Assembly: GCF_022508225.1 (NCBI RefSeq)
Contig: NZ_JAETXJ010000003.1
Location: 459,312 to 523,311, forward strand
Direction of reading: 5' to 3'
Source: Desulfovibrio sp. UIB00
GTDB lineage: Bacteria > Desulfobacterota > Desulfovibrionia > Desulfovibrionales > Desulfovibrionaceae
DNA length: 64,000 nucleotides
Both the position numbers and the translations under genes were made by a program. Positions 24,983 through 39,301 of the stretch are shown in pieces. Position 1 is the stretch's first letter. The number at the start of each line of letters is the position of its first letter. Below the pieces are notes generated by a model that searched no databases, was not told the origin of the DNA, and was given only the letters and a program-made list of their open reading frames with translations.

Positions 24983-27298
24983 ATGCCACGCCTGTCATTC
25001 AAGAGTGTAAACACGGTATTAGCCACAATCATAAGCATTGTCTTGCTCATCGGCGTTTCAAGCCTTGTTATTTACGTTGGAAAATCTTCATATAATGTCG
25101 TCAACAAAACGTCTGTAGACGGCATGAAGATCATAAACAATGGCCTTATCGCCAACGTAAATGATTTGATCGATGCAAACATGAGTATGATCAAGGTCCC
25201 AGCCCAGAGCGGTCAGGCTAAAAAAGCCATCGAAGGCAACAGCGCCGAAATGGACGCCCTGATCAAAGCCCTTGTAAAAGAATACAAGGGCATCAACTCT
25301 ATCTATGTTTTGAATGCTCAGGGTATCGCCGTATCAGGGGCGTCAAGCCAGGGAGAGTCCTTTATTGGCAATAATTATGGCGACAGGGGTTATTTCAAAA
25401 TAGCTATGCAGGGCAAGGATGCCATTGACCCCAATATCATTGTTGCCAAAACCACCAAAAAAGAAGTCCTTGCCATTGCAACCCCAGTTTTTGGCGAAAA
25501 CGGCAAGCCCGTTGGTGCTGTGTGCGTAACCATCAACTGGCTTGAATACATCAAAAGTCATGTTTTTAACATAACTGTTGCATCACATGGCTATGCATTT
25601 ATTATTGATGCCAACGGTCGCGTTATCGCCCACCCCAATGCTGATACTCACATGAGCGATGTCAGCAAACTGGAGTTTGTAGTCAAGGCGCTCAAAATCA
25701 AGAACGGCTCTTTTGATTACGAATTTCAGGGTAAGGACAAGGTAATTGTTTTTCAGACCATTGAAAGAACAGGCTGGCTTGTCTGCACCTCCGCCTTTAC
25801 AGACGATCTTGCAAAAGACGCCATTGAGCAACGCAACATTCTTATTCTCGTTGCCATCGGCATTTTTGTTGTATTGCTGGGCAGCATCGTATTTATGGTT
25901 CGCCGGATCATTACTGCCCCGCTGAAAAACATCATGGACTACAGCGCACAGATTGCGCACGGCGATTTCAAGGCCACGCTCACGGGCAATTATAGTTTTG
26001 AACTGGCTGAACTTGCAGGAAATTTCAAAGAAACGACAGCTGTGCTCAAAAACCGTCTGGGTTTTGCTGACGGCGTATTGCAGGGCATCACCTTCCCCAC
26101 CCTGGTTGCAGATACAGACGTGCATATTACCTATGTAAATGATGCCATGGTCAAACTTGTAGGAAAAAGTGGCAAGCCCGCAGATTATAAGGGTATGACA
26201 GCGGCTGAATTTTTCTATGGGGATGCCAACAAGCGCACCATCTGTCATAAATGTCTGAGCGAGGGAGTGAACGCACATGGCATTGAAGCTGCAATGACCT
26301 TTGCAGACGGCCAGCACAAAAACCTGCGCATTGATGCCTCGCTGATCCGCGATCTGGACGGCAACATTGTGGGCGCAGTAACACTTGTGTTTGACCTGAC
26401 GGAAATCAAAAAGCAGCAGGCCACCATCGAGCAACAGCGTGATGCCGTTGCCCAGGTGGCGCAGAACGCCAATGCCATCGCTGACAGGCTTTCCACAGCG
26501 ACCGAAGAGCTTTCCACCCAGGTGGAACAGGCCAGCCGTGGCGCGGATCAGCAGACGCAGCGCGTTTCTGAAACTGCCACCGCCATGGAGCAGATGAATG
26601 CCTCGGTGCTTGAAGTTGCGCGCAATGCGGGCGGCGCGTCCGACACCACCATTAATGCCAAGCGCAAGGCGGAACACGGCGCAGAAGTGGTCAATAAGGT
26701 GGTGCAGGGCATCAACCAGTTGCACACGCAGGCTATGGGCCTTAAGACCGGTATGGCCTCGCTGGGCGATCAGGCCCAGAGTATCGGCCAGATCATGACC
26801 GTGATTTCAGACATTGCAGATCAGACCAACCTGCTGGCCCTTAACGCAGCTATTGAGGCGGCGCGCGCGGGCGAAGCCGGACGCGGATTTGCAGTTGTGG
26901 CCGACGAGGTGCGCAAACTGGCGGAAAAGACCATGCAGGCAACCCGCGAGGTTGGTTCCGCCATTCAGGGCATCCAGAATGGCACCACGCAGAACATTGA
27001 TCAGGTCAACCAGACTGTAGACACCATCGAGCAGACTACTGAACTTGCCGGAACCTCCGGCGAGGCGCTCTCAGAAATTGTGGTGCTGGTGGATCAGGCT
27101 GCGGATCAGGCGCATTCCATCGCCGCCGCCGCAGAAGAACAGTCGGCCACCAGCGACGAGATCAACCGCGCCGTGGAACAGATCAATACCATCAGCTCTG
27201 AGACGGCCTCCGCCATGTCGCAATCTGCAAACGCAGTGACGGAACTGGCAAAGCAGGCGCAGGAACTCAAAAAGCTCATTGCGCAGATGGTTTCCTAA
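24983..27298 (+). CDS. Methyl-accepting chemotaxis protein with Cache, HAMP and PAS domains
   Basis: 771-residue chemoreceptor. An N-terminal membrane helix (about 10-32, [20 protein letters not shown]) is followed by a periplasmic double-Cache sensor (about 35-275; [16 protein letters not shown] and [16 protein letters not shown]). A second membrane helix (about 284-306) leads to a HAMP region (about 310-355) and a PAS domain (about 360-475). The signalling domain (about 500-771) has the hairpin tip [19 protein letters not shown]. No C-terminal NWETF-type CheR pentapeptide is present. The ribosome site TGGAGG precedes the ATG. The ligand is unknown; Cache receptors often sense organic acids or amino acids. 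Confidence 0.95.
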   Translation: MPRLSFKSVNTVLATIISIVLLIGVSSLVIYVGKSSYNVVNKTSVDGMKIINNGLIANVNDLIDANMSMIKVPAQSGQAKKAIEGNSAEMDALIKALVKEYKGINSIYVLNAQGIAVSGASSQGESFIGNNYGDRGYFKIAMQGKDAIDPNIIVAKTTKKEVLAIATPVFGENGKPVGAVCVTINWLEYIKSHVFNITVASHGYAFIIDANGRVIAHPNADTHMSDVSKLEFVVKALKIKNGSFDYEFQGKDKVIVFQTIERTGWLVCTSAFTDDLAKDAIEQRNILILVAIGIFVVLLGSIVFMVRRIITAPLKNIMDYSAQIAHGDFKATLTGNYSFELAELAGNFKETTAVLKNRLGFADGVLQGITFPTLVADTDVHITYVNDAMVKLVGKSGKPADYKGMTAAEFFYGDANKRTICHKCLSEGVNAHGIEAAMTFADGQHKNLRIDASLIRDLDGNIVGAVTLVFDLTEIKKQQATIEQQRDAVAQVAQNANAIADRLSTATEELSTQVEQASRGADQQTQRVSETATAMEQMNASVLEVARNAGGASDTTINAKRKAEHGAEVVNKVVQGINQLHTQAMGLKTGMASLGDQAQSIGQIMTVISDIADQTNLLALNAAIEAARAGEAGRGFAVVADEVRKLAEKTMQATREVGSAIQGIQNGTTQNIDQVNQTVDTIEQTTELAGTSGEALSEIVVLVDQAADQAHSIAAAAEEQSATSDEINRAVEQINTISSETASAMSQSANAVTELAKQAQELKKLIAQMVS

Positions 27299-27349
27299 AA
27301 ACGCACAAAGGGGGCAGTGCGCAAGCCTGCCCTCCCCTGCAACAAACTC

Positions 27350-27383
27350 AAAGCCCCTGAATGGTCTACCATTCAGGGGCTTT
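27350..27383 (+). terminator. Terminator after the chemoreceptor gene
   Basis: AAAGCCCCTGAATGG (27350-27364) pairs perfectly with CCATTCAGGGGCTTT (27369-27383) around TCTA, ending in TTT. Confidence 0.85.
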
Positions 27384-27431
27384 ATCGCGCTCTGGCCCAT
27401 GTACTCAGACTCGGCAACAATAAAACAGATC

Positions 27432-27493
27432 AGGCCCGCCTTCGTTCAATGCAGCACCTAACGTGCTGCCACTGGACGAAAACGGGCCTTTTT
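27432..27493 (+). ncRNA. Structured element ending in a T tract, possible small RNA 3' end
   Basis: Nested pairings stack on one axis: AGGCCCG (27432-27438) with CGGGCCT (27483-27489), TTCGT (27441-27445) with ACGAA (27476-27480), and GCAGCAC (27451-27457) with GTGCTGC (27463-27469). A TTTTT run follows on the plus strand. It is separate from the terminator at 27350 and lies 78 bases before the 3' end of the oppositely oriented dapB. It may be a second terminator or an independent small RNA. Confidence 0.45.
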
Positions 27494-27570
27494 AAACCAC
27501 CTGGCTTTGGTCTGTACAAAAAACATTCAAGACTGAAATTTCGTCCAGACAAAACAACCAGTGATGTGTA

Positions 27571-28359
27571 CTAAATATCCTTGATCACATCCTGCATGCT
27601 GTAGAGCTTGCCGGGCTTCTGCCCTGCCATCCAGCCGGCGGCGCGGATAGCGCCACGCGCGAAATTCTCGCGCGAGTGGGCCTGATGGGTCACTTCAATG
27701 CGCTCCCCAGGTCCCATAAAGTACACGGTATGCACGCCCACCACATCGCCGCCGCGTATGGCCTGAATGCCGATCTGCTCCTTGGGGCGAGCGCCGATGA
27801 TGCCGTCACGGGCGGAGCAGCGCACATCGTTGAGCTTCCAGTCGCGGGCCTCGGCAATGCATTCACCAAGGGTCAGGGCCGTGCCGCTGGGGCTGTCCTT
27901 TTTGCGGTTGTGGTGCAGTTCCACCATTTCAATATCATAATCTTCGCCAAGGGCCTTGGTGAGCTGGGGCAGGATGTTGAGCAGAACGTTCACGCCGATG
28001 CTCATGTTCGAGGCCCAGAAAATCGGGGCCTTGGCGGCAAGGACGCGCAGCTCATCCTTTTCTTCATCGGTAAAACCCGTGGTGCCGATCACAAGGGCAT
28101 TGCCGGTCTGCGCCACGGCCTTGGCCGATTGCAGGCTCACCGCAGGCGCGGTGAAATCAATGACCACTGCCCCCGGGAGCTTGGGCAAGAGGGCCGCCAA
28201 GCTGTCGGAAACAGGGCAGGCAGCGCCCGCAAGAGCGGCTATGCGCTCCGGGCTGTCCACCAGCCCCGCAAGGGTGAACTGGGGGTCGGCTTCCACAAGC
28301 CCGCTGATGGTTTTGCCCATGCGCCCGCTGGCCCCGACCACAATAATAGAAGTGCTCAT
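27571..28359 (-). CDS. dapB: 4-hydroxy-tetrahydrodipicolinate reductase
   Basis: Reduces hydroxytetrahydrodipicolinate with NAD(P)H in lysine and diaminopimelate synthesis. The N-terminal Rossmann motif is IIVVGASGRMGKT (residues 5-17). The family signature ELHHNRKKDSPSGTAL carries the catalytic His pair and Lys. IGTTGFTDEE and ASNMSIGVNVLL are also typical. The length of 262 residues is normal. The start at 28359 has ACGGAGAAGCT before it; an upstream in-frame start at 28428 would overlap ligA and lacks homology. It follows ligA with a 16-base gap on the same strand. Confidence 0.96.
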   Translation of the reverse strand: MSTSIIVVGASGRMGKTISGLVEADPQFTLAGLVDSPERIAALAGAACPVSDSLAALLPKLPGAVVIDFTAPAVSLQSAKAVAQTGNALVIGTTGFTDEEKDELRVLAAKAPIFWASNMSIGVNVLLNILPQLTKALGEDYDIEMVELHHNRKKDSPSGTALTLGECIAEARDWKLNDVRCSARDGIIGARPKEQIGIQAIRGGDVVGVHTVYFMGPGERIEVTHQAHSRENFARGAIRAAGWMAGQKPGKLYSMQDVIKDI

Positions 28360-28375
28360 AGCTTCTCCGTTTCCG

Positions 28376-32625
<4,250 letters not shown>

Positions 32626-32682
32626 AATATTATGTTTTGGAGTAAGAGGACAGGATTACATCAATAACGAACGGGAATTGCC

Positions 32683-33174
32683 ATGGAAAAAATCTTCGTA
32701 CCTTCTCAGATAGATCTGCCCATCGACCGGGTTTTCATTGTGGCCGCAACCCTCAGCACCTTCAAGGGCTGTCGCCATCTGGACGTGCAGATTTTCCGCC
32801 CCGGCGCAACTGATGCCGAAGTGGAAGCCATCAAGGGTCTTGGCCTTGTGGCCCCGGCTGACCCTTCCGTTCCGGCAGAAGTGCTGCAAGGCGCTACGGA
32901 AGAAGCCGCCCTGCGCTGCGTGCTTGAATCCTTCACCGCTGAAGAAAGCCACGCGCTGGTGGAATACCTTGAAAAGCGCTATGCCGACCAGATTGAAAAA
33001 ATCACGGTCTGCCCGCTTGATCTGCCCGTGCCCTTTGGCGTTGCGCCCTTGGCAGGCATTGGCGAAGGCAAGACCACGGGCTTCATCCGCTTTGACGCGG
33101 TGCGCGACTACCCACTGCCCTTCCCGGCCTATGGTTTTTACGATCTGGCCGCCCAGAAGCCGTCCGGGGAATAA
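32683..33174 (+). CDS. Hypothetical protein, 163 residues
   Basis: Not recognised. It appears to be an acidic soluble protein with no signal peptide, membrane span or cysteine motif. Visible segments are VFIVAATLSTFKGCRHLDVQ near the N-terminus and a proline-rich C-terminus (LPVPFGVAPLAGIGEGKTTG, then YPLPFPAYGFYDL). Codon usage matches the surroundings. It is divergent from uvrB and its 3' end overlaps the convergent aat gene by 37 bases, which suggests the two are expressed independently or interfere. Confidence 0.65.
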   Translation: MEKIFVPSQIDLPIDRVFIVAATLSTFKGCRHLDVQIFRPGATDAEVEAIKGLGLVAPADPSVPAEVLQGATEEAALRCVLESFTAEESHALVEYLEKRYADQIEKITVCPLDLPVPFGVAPLAGIGEGKTTGFIRFDAVRDYPLPFPAYGFYDLAAQKPSGE

Positions 33175-33917
33175 CTGTACACAACTCCCCAGGGCAGCCA
33201 CGGAAACGGCAGACCGCTTCCAGCCATTTCAGGCGTTGCGCAACTTTGCACAGCGCCTGTTTGCGTTTGCGAGGCAAGGGCGCGCTCAAGTTCGGCCTGA
33301 AAAACTGCGCGCGGGAGCATCACGCCGCCCATGCGCATGATGTGCGGCGTTTCCTGCTGGCAGTCAAGCAGGGTTGCTCCACGCTGGCGCAGCAGGGCCA
33401 CAAGCCCTGCCAGTGCGGCCCGCGAGGCTTCGGGCTGGGTGTGAAACATGGATTCGCCAAAAAAGGCCCGTCCAAGCGCCACGCCGTACAGACCGCCCAC
33501 CAGTTCGCCATCGCGCCAGGCCTCAATGGAATGGGCATAGCCAAGGGCGTGCAGGTCTTCGTAAGCGCGCATCATGTCGTCAATAATCCAGGTGCCGCCC
33601 TCCTTGTCCCTTGGTGCTGCGCAGGCGCGGATAACCCGCCCGAAAGCGGCGTTGTGGGTCAGCTCAAAAGGATGCAGGCGCAGTTTGCGCGCGCTGCGCG
33701 CAGGCAAACGAAAGCCCTCAAGGGGCATGACGCAGCGGGGATCCGGCGACCACCAAAGGATGGGCATTCCCTTGGAGTACCAGGGAAAAATCCCACGGCT
33801 GTAGGCAGCAACCAGACGTTCTGGACGCAGATCGCCGCCCAGACACAGCAAGCCGTCTTCACGGGCTGATTCCGGCGGCGGAAATTGAGAGGCCAGTGCT
33901 GTAAATGCCCCGATCAT
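33138..33917 (-). CDS. aat: Leucyl/phenylalanyl-tRNA--protein transferase
   Basis: N-end-rule enzyme adding Leu or Phe to proteins with N-terminal Lys or Arg, marking them for ClpS-ClpAP. Family signatures are LLCLGGDLRPERLVAAYSRG, GIFPWYS, ILWWSPDPR and SMFHTQPEASRAAL. At 259 residues it is slightly long because of a C-terminal tail of about 35 residues. The start at 33917 has AAAGGACGCT before it; an ATG at 33989 is also in frame but adds a non-homologous leader. It lies downstream of clpS-clpA on the same strand, a functionally matching neighbourhood. Confidence 0.95.
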   Translation of the reverse strand: MIGAFTALASQFPPPESAREDGLLCLGGDLRPERLVAAYSRGIFPWYSKGMPILWWSPDPRCVMPLEGFRLPARSARKLRLHPFELTHNAAFGRVIRACAAPRDKEGGTWIIDDMMRAYEDLHALGYAHSIEAWRDGELVGGLYGVALGRAFFGESMFHTQPEASRAALAGLVALLRQRGATLLDCQQETPHIMRMGGVMLPRAVFQAELERALASQTQTGAVQSCATPEMAGSGLPFPWLPWGVVYSYSPDGFWAARS

Positions 33918-33995
33918 AGCGTCCTTTGCCGACAGAGTACCATTTGAATATTTGGGGGATGGGGCGGATGCCCTTGAAAACAGCGTCAACGCAAA

Positions 33996-34034
33996 CGGGC
34001 CGGGACTGCCGCATTCGGCAACAGCCCCGGCCCG
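33996..34034 (-). terminator. Stacked hairpin between clpA and aat
   Basis: CGGGCCGGG (33996-34004) pairs with CCCGGCCCG (34026-34034), enclosing a second stem TGCCG/CGGCA. Read on the minus strand it is followed by TTTG, giving a likely clpSA terminator or an attenuator before aat. Confidence 0.6.
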
Positions 34035-34049
34035 CCTTTGTGCATATAA

Positions 34050-36362
34050 TCAGGCGTCTACAGACACCGGCTTACGGCTTTTTGCCGCGCTGCCCTCATG
34101 TTCAAGGGCCAGTTCTTCGCCCTTGACTGTCAGCTTTGCGCTGCCGCCCTTTTTGAGCGAACCAAAGAGCAGTTCGTGCGCCAGACGGTCTTCCAGCTCC
34201 GTGCGCAGCAGACGGCGCAGAGGCCGCGCCCCCATGGAGGGATCAAAACCCTTGCGGGCCAGCCACTTGCGGGCGGTCTCCGTAAGTGTAAGCGTTACGC
34301 CGCGCTGCTCAAGGCTGGTGCGGATTTCGCCCACAAACTTGTCCACAATGCGCAACATCATGGGTTCTGTGAGGCTGCCAAAGGGAACAAGCGCGTCCAG
34401 CCGGTTGCGGAATTCAGGGCTGAAGGTGTTTTCCACAGCCTTGAGGCCCTTGTGCGCCGCATCCTGCGGGGCCGTGCCGCCAAAGCCCATGGCGGGCCGC
34501 GACATTTCAAAGGCCCCGGCATTGGAGGTCATGATAAGGATAACGTGCGAAAAGTCCGTCTTGCGCCCGGTGTTGTCCGTCAGCGTAGCGTAATCCATCA
34601 CCTGGAGCAGCACGTTGAAGATATCCGGGTGGGCCTTTTCCACTTCGTCCAGCAGCACCACGGAATACGGAGCCTTGCGCACGGCCTCGGTCATGAGCCC
34701 GCCCTGATCAAAGCCCACATAGCCTGGAGGGGCGCCGATGAGCCGCGAAACAGAGTGCTTCTCCATGTATTCGCTCATGTCGTAGCGCAGAAACTCCACG
34801 CCCATGAGTTTGGCAAGGCTGCGGGCCACTTCCGTTTTACCCACGCCCGTAGGCCCGTAGAAAAGGAAGGCCCCAGCGGGGCGCTGCTCCTGCCCAAGCC
34901 CGGCGCGGGCGCGCAGAATGGCGCGCACGGTCAGCTCAATGGCTTTTTCCTGCCCGAACACAAGACTTTTGAGGTCTTTCTCAAGCGTTGCCAGCTTGTT
35001 GCGTTCCTTGCCGGAGACAGTGCGCACGGGTATTCCCGCCATGCGGGCCACAATGCGTTCCACATCGGGCACTCCTACCAGCGGGGCGTCCTTGCCGCTC
35101 TTTTTGGCAGGCTTTCCGGCAGGCGTTACGCCACGGCCCAGACGCACTGCTGCGCCAGTTTCGTCCAGCACGTCAATGGCCTTGTCGGGCAGCAGGCGGT
35201 CGCGCACATGGCGCGCGGTAAGATCCACCATGGCCTTGAGGGCCGCAGGGCTGTAACGCACGTGGTGATACTGCGCATAACGCGGCTCAAGCCCTTCAAG
35301 AATGCCAAGGCATTCTTCCGTGGTCGGCTCGGTAAGGTCAATGCGCTGGAACCGGCGGGCCAGCGCGCGGTCTTTTTCAAAATGGTTGCGGTATTCCTCG
35401 TAGGTGGTGGAACCAATGCAGCGGATTTCGCCATTGGCGAGCACGGGCTTGAGCAGGTTGGACGCATCAAGCGAGCCGCCAGAGGTGGAACCAGCCCCCA
35501 CGATGGTGTGGATCTCGTCAATAAACAGGATGCAGTCGGGCTGCTCCTTGAGCTTTTGCACCACGGCCTTGAGGCGCCCTTCAAAGTCGCCCCGGTAGCG
35601 GGTGCCTGCAAGCAGAAGGCCCATATCAAGGGCATAGAGCTTTGTTTTGGCAAACATTTCAGGCACGTTGCCTTCCACAATGCGCAGGGCAAGGCCCTCG
35701 GCCAGGGCTGTTTTGCCAACGCCGGGGTCGCCCACAAAGAGGGGGTTGTTCTTGCGGCGGCGGCACAGAACTTCAACCGCGCGGTCAAGCTCCGCAGTGC
35801 GCCCCACGAGGGGGTCAATCTTGCCTTCCCTGGCACGGGCCGTAAGTTCAACGGTATACTGGGCCAGGGGGTCTGCCTTGGCTTCGCCATCCCCGGCTTC
35901 GGCCCCGGCTTCCACGCCGCGCGAACCGGAACCTTCATCAAGCCCGTGCGAAATAAAAGTCAGCACGTCCAGCCGTTCAACGCCCTGTTTGCGCAGATAG
36001 AAGTGGGCGTAGCTTTCCTCCTCATCCATGATGGAAATGAGCAGGTCGCCAAGCTCCACAGCATCACGCCCGGAGGAGCGGATATGCTCCAGCGCGCGTT
36101 CAAGCACGCGCTGCACGCTGTCTGTCTGCGAGACTTCGTGCTTTTCCGCCAGGGAAACGGGTTCCAGTTCCTTGTTGAAAAATTCCTCAAGCTGCTCGCG
36201 CAGCACGGGCACGCTTGCCCCGCTGCCCTCAAGAATGATGCGCCCCTTCATGCTGTTGGTCAGCGCAAATAGCACATGCTCCACAGTCAACAGATCATGC
36301 CGTCGCCGGTGGGCTTCCATGAGGGCGTCCCGAATGACCAACTGAACATTTTTACTCAACAT
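34050..36362 (-). CDS. clpA: ATP-dependent Clp protease ATP-binding subunit ClpA
   Basis: AAA+ unfoldase that feeds substrates, including N-degrons delivered by ClpS, to ClpP. The N-domain has two Clp repeats (about 1-140). Two AAA modules follow, with Walker A motifs [10 protein letters not shown] (first) and [10 protein letters not shown] (second), and Walker [14 protein letters not shown]. At 770 residues and without the long middle coiled coil, it is ClpA rather than ClpB or ClpC. The C-terminal part ends in a Lys/Glu-rich tail. It starts 9 bases after the clpS stop, so the pair is an operon. Confidence 0.97.
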   Translation of the reverse strand: MLSKNVQLVIRDALMEAHRRRHDLLTVEHVLFALTNSMKGRIILEGSGASVPVLREQLEEFFNKELEPVSLAEKHEVSQTDSVQRVLERALEHIRSSGRDAVELGDLLISIMDEEESYAHFYLRKQGVERLDVLTFISHGLDEGSGSRGVEAGAEAGDGEAKADPLAQYTVELTARAREGKIDPLVGRTAELDRAVEVLCRRRKNNPLFVGDPGVGKTALAEGLALRIVEGNVPEMFAKTKLYALDMGLLLAGTRYRGDFEGRLKAVVQKLKEQPDCILFIDEIHTIVGAGSTSGGSLDASNLLKPVLANGEIRCIGSTTYEEYRNHFEKDRALARRFQRIDLTEPTTEECLGILEGLEPRYAQYHHVRYSPAALKAMVDLTARHVRDRLLPDKAIDVLDETGAAVRLGRGVTPAGKPAKKSGKDAPLVGVPDVERIVARMAGIPVRTVSGKERNKLATLEKDLKSLVFGQEKAIELTVRAILRARAGLGQEQRPAGAFLFYGPTGVGKTEVARSLAKLMGVEFLRYDMSEYMEKHSVSRLIGAPPGYVGFDQGGLMTEAVRKAPYSVVLLDEVEKAHPDIFNVLLQVMDYATLTDNTGRKTDFSHVILIMTSNAGAFEMSRPAMGFGGTAPQDAAHKGLKAVENTFSPEFRNRLDALVPFGSLTEPMMLRIVDKFVGEIRTSLEQRGVTLTLTETARKWLARKGFDPSMGARPLRRLLRTELEDRLAHELLFGSLKKGGSAKLTVKGEELALEHEGSAAKSRKPVSVDA

Positions 36363-36371
36363 AGGCTTATC

Positions 36372-36692
36372 TCAATGGATTTTTTCCATGGTGCATTTAA
36401 GGGGATACCCTGCCGCCCGCGCCGTGTTGTGCACACGCCGAACCTTGGCCTCGGCTATTTCAAGGGTGTATATGCCGCACTGGCCTACCCCGCGCTGGTG
36501 TACCGCCAGCATGATGGCCGTGGCTTCTTCGGCGGTTTTGTGGAAAATGCCGCACAGTACAGACACCACAAACTCCATGCTTGTATAGTCGTCATTGTGC
36601 AGGAGCACCCGGTAGCGATCCGGTTCCTTGAGTTTTTTTTCCACGATTACGCGGCTGTCGCCGCTGGTTTGATTGTCGGGGATAAAAGACAT
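36372..36692 (-). CDS. clpS: ATP-dependent Clp protease adaptor ClpS
   Basis: 106-residue adaptor that recognises N-terminal Leu, Phe, Trp and Tyr and hands substrates to ClpA. The signature YRVLLHNDDYTSMEFVVSVL is present, with the Asn-Asp pair of the binding pocket, and later TAEEATAIMLAVHQRG. The start at 36692 has TTGGGAG at suitable spacing; the longer frame to 36743 overlaps the CYTH gene and lacks homology. It is followed by clpA, and aat is two genes on, giving a compact N-end-rule locus. Confidence 0.95.
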   Translation of the reverse strand: MSFIPDNQTSGDSRVIVEKKLKEPDRYRVLLHNDDYTSMEFVVSVLCGIFHKTAEEATAIMLAVHQRGVGQCGIYTLEIAEAKVRRVHNTARAAGYPLKCTMEKIH

Positions 36693-36711
36693 GCATGGCT
36701 CCCAAGACGTT

Positions 36712-37353
36712 TCAGCTCTGCCGCGATGAATCCGTGTTGACATCGGCCTTGTCGGTCAGGCCCAGCACTGTGCGCCAGTGCGCCCTCTGCGCTTCGTCAA
36801 ACACAAAGGAAAGCTGTTTCGGCTTGTTGTTTTGCCGCAACCATTCCTGATGCAGCTCATGATAACTTTTGATGCTTATTTCGGCATTGTCAAGGTTCAG
36901 ACGCTTCTCGACCCTTGCAATATCCTGCGCCCGGCCTTCCAGTTCAACCACCTGGGCAAAGGGCAGCGCGTCCAGCTCCACTTCCACGGTGTCCATGCGC
37001 CATGGCTCGCGAACTTTTTCGTACCGGGCCGCCACCGTATAGCCCAGCCCTTCCAGAATACCCCGCAAGGCCGCGCCATCGACAACTTCCGTTTCGCGCT
37101 CCTCGCGCACCTTGAAGCCGCCGTCTTCCGTGGCGGGCAGCTTGAGCGTGATCAGGTGGCGCGTTTTGTCCTGCCATTCCTGACTGCGCAAACGCAGCAG
37201 TTTGCCACCTGTGACCAGCGCTCCCTGGGCAGTGTCAAACACCCAGTTGCACTCAAAATGCGCGCCAAGGCAGTGCGCCCCGCTGTCCACAAGCGCCTGC
37301 CGCAGGCTTTGCAGATTCACATGCAGATATTTGCGTTCAATCTCAAGGCCCAT
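36712..37353 (-). CDS. CYTH-domain protein (CyaB/thiamine-triphosphatase-like)
   Basis: 213-residue triphosphate-tunnel enzyme. The defining ExExK motif is at the N-terminus (E4-I-E6-R-K8). Acidic and basic tunnel residues follow (LLRLRSQEW, LITLKLP, EERETEVVDG, VEVELDALPFAQVVELEG). The family includes class IV adenylate cyclases, thiamine triphosphatases and inorganic triphosphatases, and the activity here cannot be assigned. The C-terminal 35 residues are an extension beyond the core fold. AAAGGCGG precedes the ATG. It is preceded by radA with 11 bases between, and precedes clpS. Confidence 0.85.
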   Translation of the reverse strand: MGLEIERKYLHVNLQSLRQALVDSGAHCLGAHFECNWVFDTAQGALVTGGKLLRLRSQEWQDKTRHLITLKLPATEDGGFKVREERETEVVDGAALRGILEGLGYTVAARYEKVREPWRMDTVEVELDALPFAQVVELEGRAQDIARVEKRLNLDNAEISIKSYHELHQEWLRQNNKPKQLSFVFDEAQRAHWRTVLGLTDKADVNTDSSRQS

Positions 37354-37364
37354 AACCGCCGCCT

Positions 37365-38708
37365 TTACTTGCGATGAAACAGTTTTTGCTGCAAGGCGGC
37401 TATGGTGCTGATGCCGCCCTGCTCCACAGCCGGGTGGACAATGGGATCAAAGCCCAGCCGCCGCGCCTGCGTAAGGCGCAAATCCTGCGCGGATACGGGC
37501 CGCACCTGCCCGTTGAGATCAACCTCGCCCCACAGCACGCTCTTTTCCGGCAGCGGAACATCATAATACGACGAAAGCACCGCAGCCACCAGCGCCAGAT
37601 CAAGCCCCGGCTCGCTCAGCTTCATGCCGCCGCCCACCTTGGCGTAAATATCCACCTGACCAAAGTTGAGCTTGAGCCTTTTTTCCAGCACAGCCAGCAG
37701 CAAATGCAGGCGGGCCACGTCAAAACCAAGGGCCGCGCGACGCGGAATACTCAGAAAAGTACGGGAAACAAGGGCCTGCACCTCCACTGCCAGCGGGCGC
37801 TGCCCGTCTACGGCCATGACCACGGCAGTGCCGGATAGCGAAGGATCGCGCTGACCCAGAAAAAACGTGGAGGGATCGTCCACAATCTGCATGCCCGAGG
37901 CTTCCATGCGAAAAACCAACAGTTCCTCATTGGGGCCAAAGCGGTTTTTGAACACGCGCAACAGGCGGAACATCTGGCGGCGGTCGCCCTCAAGCGAAAT
38001 AACGGTGTCCACCATGTGTTCCAGCAGGCGGGGGCCAGCCAGCACACCGTCCTTGGTCACGTGCCCCACCAGAATCAGGGTGCATGACAGGCGGCGGCAG
38101 GCCTCAAGCAAGGTGGTAGCCACGGCCCGCACCTGACTGACATTGCCCGGCAGGCCATCGGCCTCAAGACTTGTGAGGGTCTGCACCGAATCCACCACCA
38201 GCAGGGCTGGCGGCGCGGCATTGGCAGCTTCGAGCACGTCCTCCACGCGGGAGGTGGCGATGGCCATCAGATTATGATCCAGCATGCCAAGCCGCTCGGC
38301 CCGGCCCTTGATCTGCGGCAGGGATTCCTCGCCGCTGGCGTAAAGAACGCGCCTGCCCTGCGCCGCAACAAGCCCCGCCACCTGGAGCAGAAGGGTTGAT
38401 TTGCCGATGCCCGGCTCGCCGCCCACAAGAATGGCCGCACCGGGCACAAGGCCCTTGCCCAGCACGCGGTCAAGGGCTTTCAGGCCGCTGCCGTAGGGCG
38501 CATGCCCGGCATCTTCCACATCGCGCAAGGCAATGGGTCGGCTGGAAGAATCCGTGGCAGCGCGGGGCCTGTTGCCACCGGGGGCGGATTTGGGCTGCAC
38601 AGCCGCCTGGAGCGTATTCCACTCATGGCAGTTGGGGCATTGCCCACGCCACTGCATGGTTTGTGAGCCACAAGAAGAGCATATATAAATTTCACGTGTT
38701 TTCGACAT
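37365..38708 (-). CDS. radA: DNA repair protein RadA
   Basis: RecA-like branch-migration helicase involved in recombination and repair. An N-terminal four-cysteine zinc finger is seen (C10, C13, C24, C27). The Walker A motif is GGEPGIGKSTLL. The RadA-specific KNRFG motif is present (FKNRFGPNEE). A C-terminal Lon-protease-like domain carries VGGGMKLSEPGLDLALVAA. The length of 447 residues is normal. It lies just upstream of the CYTH gene on the same strand. Confidence 0.96.
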   Translation of the reverse strand: MSKTREIYICSSCGSQTMQWRGQCPNCHEWNTLQAAVQPKSAPGGNRPRAATDSSSRPIALRDVEDAGHAPYGSGLKALDRVLGKGLVPGAAILVGGEPGIGKSTLLLQVAGLVAAQGRRVLYASGEESLPQIKGRAERLGMLDHNLMAIATSRVEDVLEAANAAPPALLVVDSVQTLTSLEADGLPGNVSQVRAVATTLLEACRRLSCTLILVGHVTKDGVLAGPRLLEHMVDTVISLEGDRRQMFRLLRVFKNRFGPNEELLVFRMEASGMQIVDDPSTFFLGQRDPSLSGTAVVMAVDGQRPLAVEVQALVSRTFLSIPRRAALGFDVARLHLLLAVLEKRLKLNFGQVDIYAKVGGGMKLSEPGLDLALVAAVLSSYYDVPLPEKSVLWGEVDLNGQVRPVSAQDLRLTQARRLGFDPIVHPAVEQGGISTIAALQQKLFHRK

Positions 38709-38829
38709 GAATAAAGCCTACGGAAAAAGTACACAGGGCGCAAGGCATGGGCGCTCGGGCAATGCAGCCCCCCTCTGCCCCTCCCCTGCAAGGCTGGCGC
38801 AATAAAAATTCCGGCGAGATTGAAGCAAC

Positions 38830-38884
38830 AGCGCCCGTTGTTGAACGGAACCCTGTACGGGCAATCGTATCAACAACGGACGCT
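38830..38884 (-). terminator. Long imperfect hairpin between a hypothetical gene and radA
   Basis: AGCGCCCGTTGTTGA (38830-38844) pairs with TCAACAACGGACGCT (38870-38884) at 14 of 15 positions; the loop contains a further CCC/GGG pairing. It lies 112 bases after the stop of the 101-residue gene and may end that transcript. Confidence 0.5.
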
Positions 38885-38995
38885 GGTATACAGCCGTAAA
38901 ATTTCGGCCTGTGGCGTCAACCTGAGCAGTTGGGCATTTTCAGCCACATCCTGTTCTGGAGTATGGATAGTTGCAAACTTGGCAGTTGCTCCAGC

Positions 38996-39301
38996 CTAGC
39001 CCTTGGAACCACGCTTGGAGGCCTTGAGGGGGTTGACCTTCTTGGAGGAGACGGTCTCCACCTGAATGCGGTGCTGGTTTGCGGCCACCAGAGCTTCCAC
39101 ATCCAGCCTGAGGGCGGCAAGCCTCTGCGGCACCTCTTTACGCACACCACTATAGCGGTTGCGGTCGGCAATGGGGCGCCCCACAAACTGGGCGGTGGTC
39201 AGATACAGACCCCTGCTGTCGATGGCCAGCACGGCCTCCGTTCCATTTTCCTGAACGGTCTGGATCATCATTTCCTGCGTTGTTCCAAAACGGTTATACA
39301 T
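38996..39301 (-). CDS. Hypothetical basic protein, 101 residues
   Basis: Not recognised. The N-terminal half looks like a small beta-rich domain (TEAVLAIDSRGLYLTTAQFV), and the C-terminal 20 residues are Lys/Ser-rich (SSKKVNPLKASKRGSKG), which could contact nucleic acid. The ATG at 39301 has AGGAGAACAGGTAAA before it, a convincing ribosome site. It stands alone between the diguanylate cyclase gene and radA, on the same strand. Confidence 0.65.
   Translation of the reverse strand: MYNRFGTTQEMMIQTVQENGTEAVLAIDSRGLYLTTAQFVGRPIADRNRYSGVRKEVPQRLAALRLDVEALVAANQHRIQVETVSSKKVNPLKASKRGSKG

Noticed and set aside
34098..36272. A 724-codon open frame on the plus strand opposite clpA
   Set aside because: It is the antisense shadow of a gene with strong codon bias; the opposite strand encodes a complete ClpA with all motifs. 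The plus-strand translation has no domain, ribosome site or low-complexity-free region.
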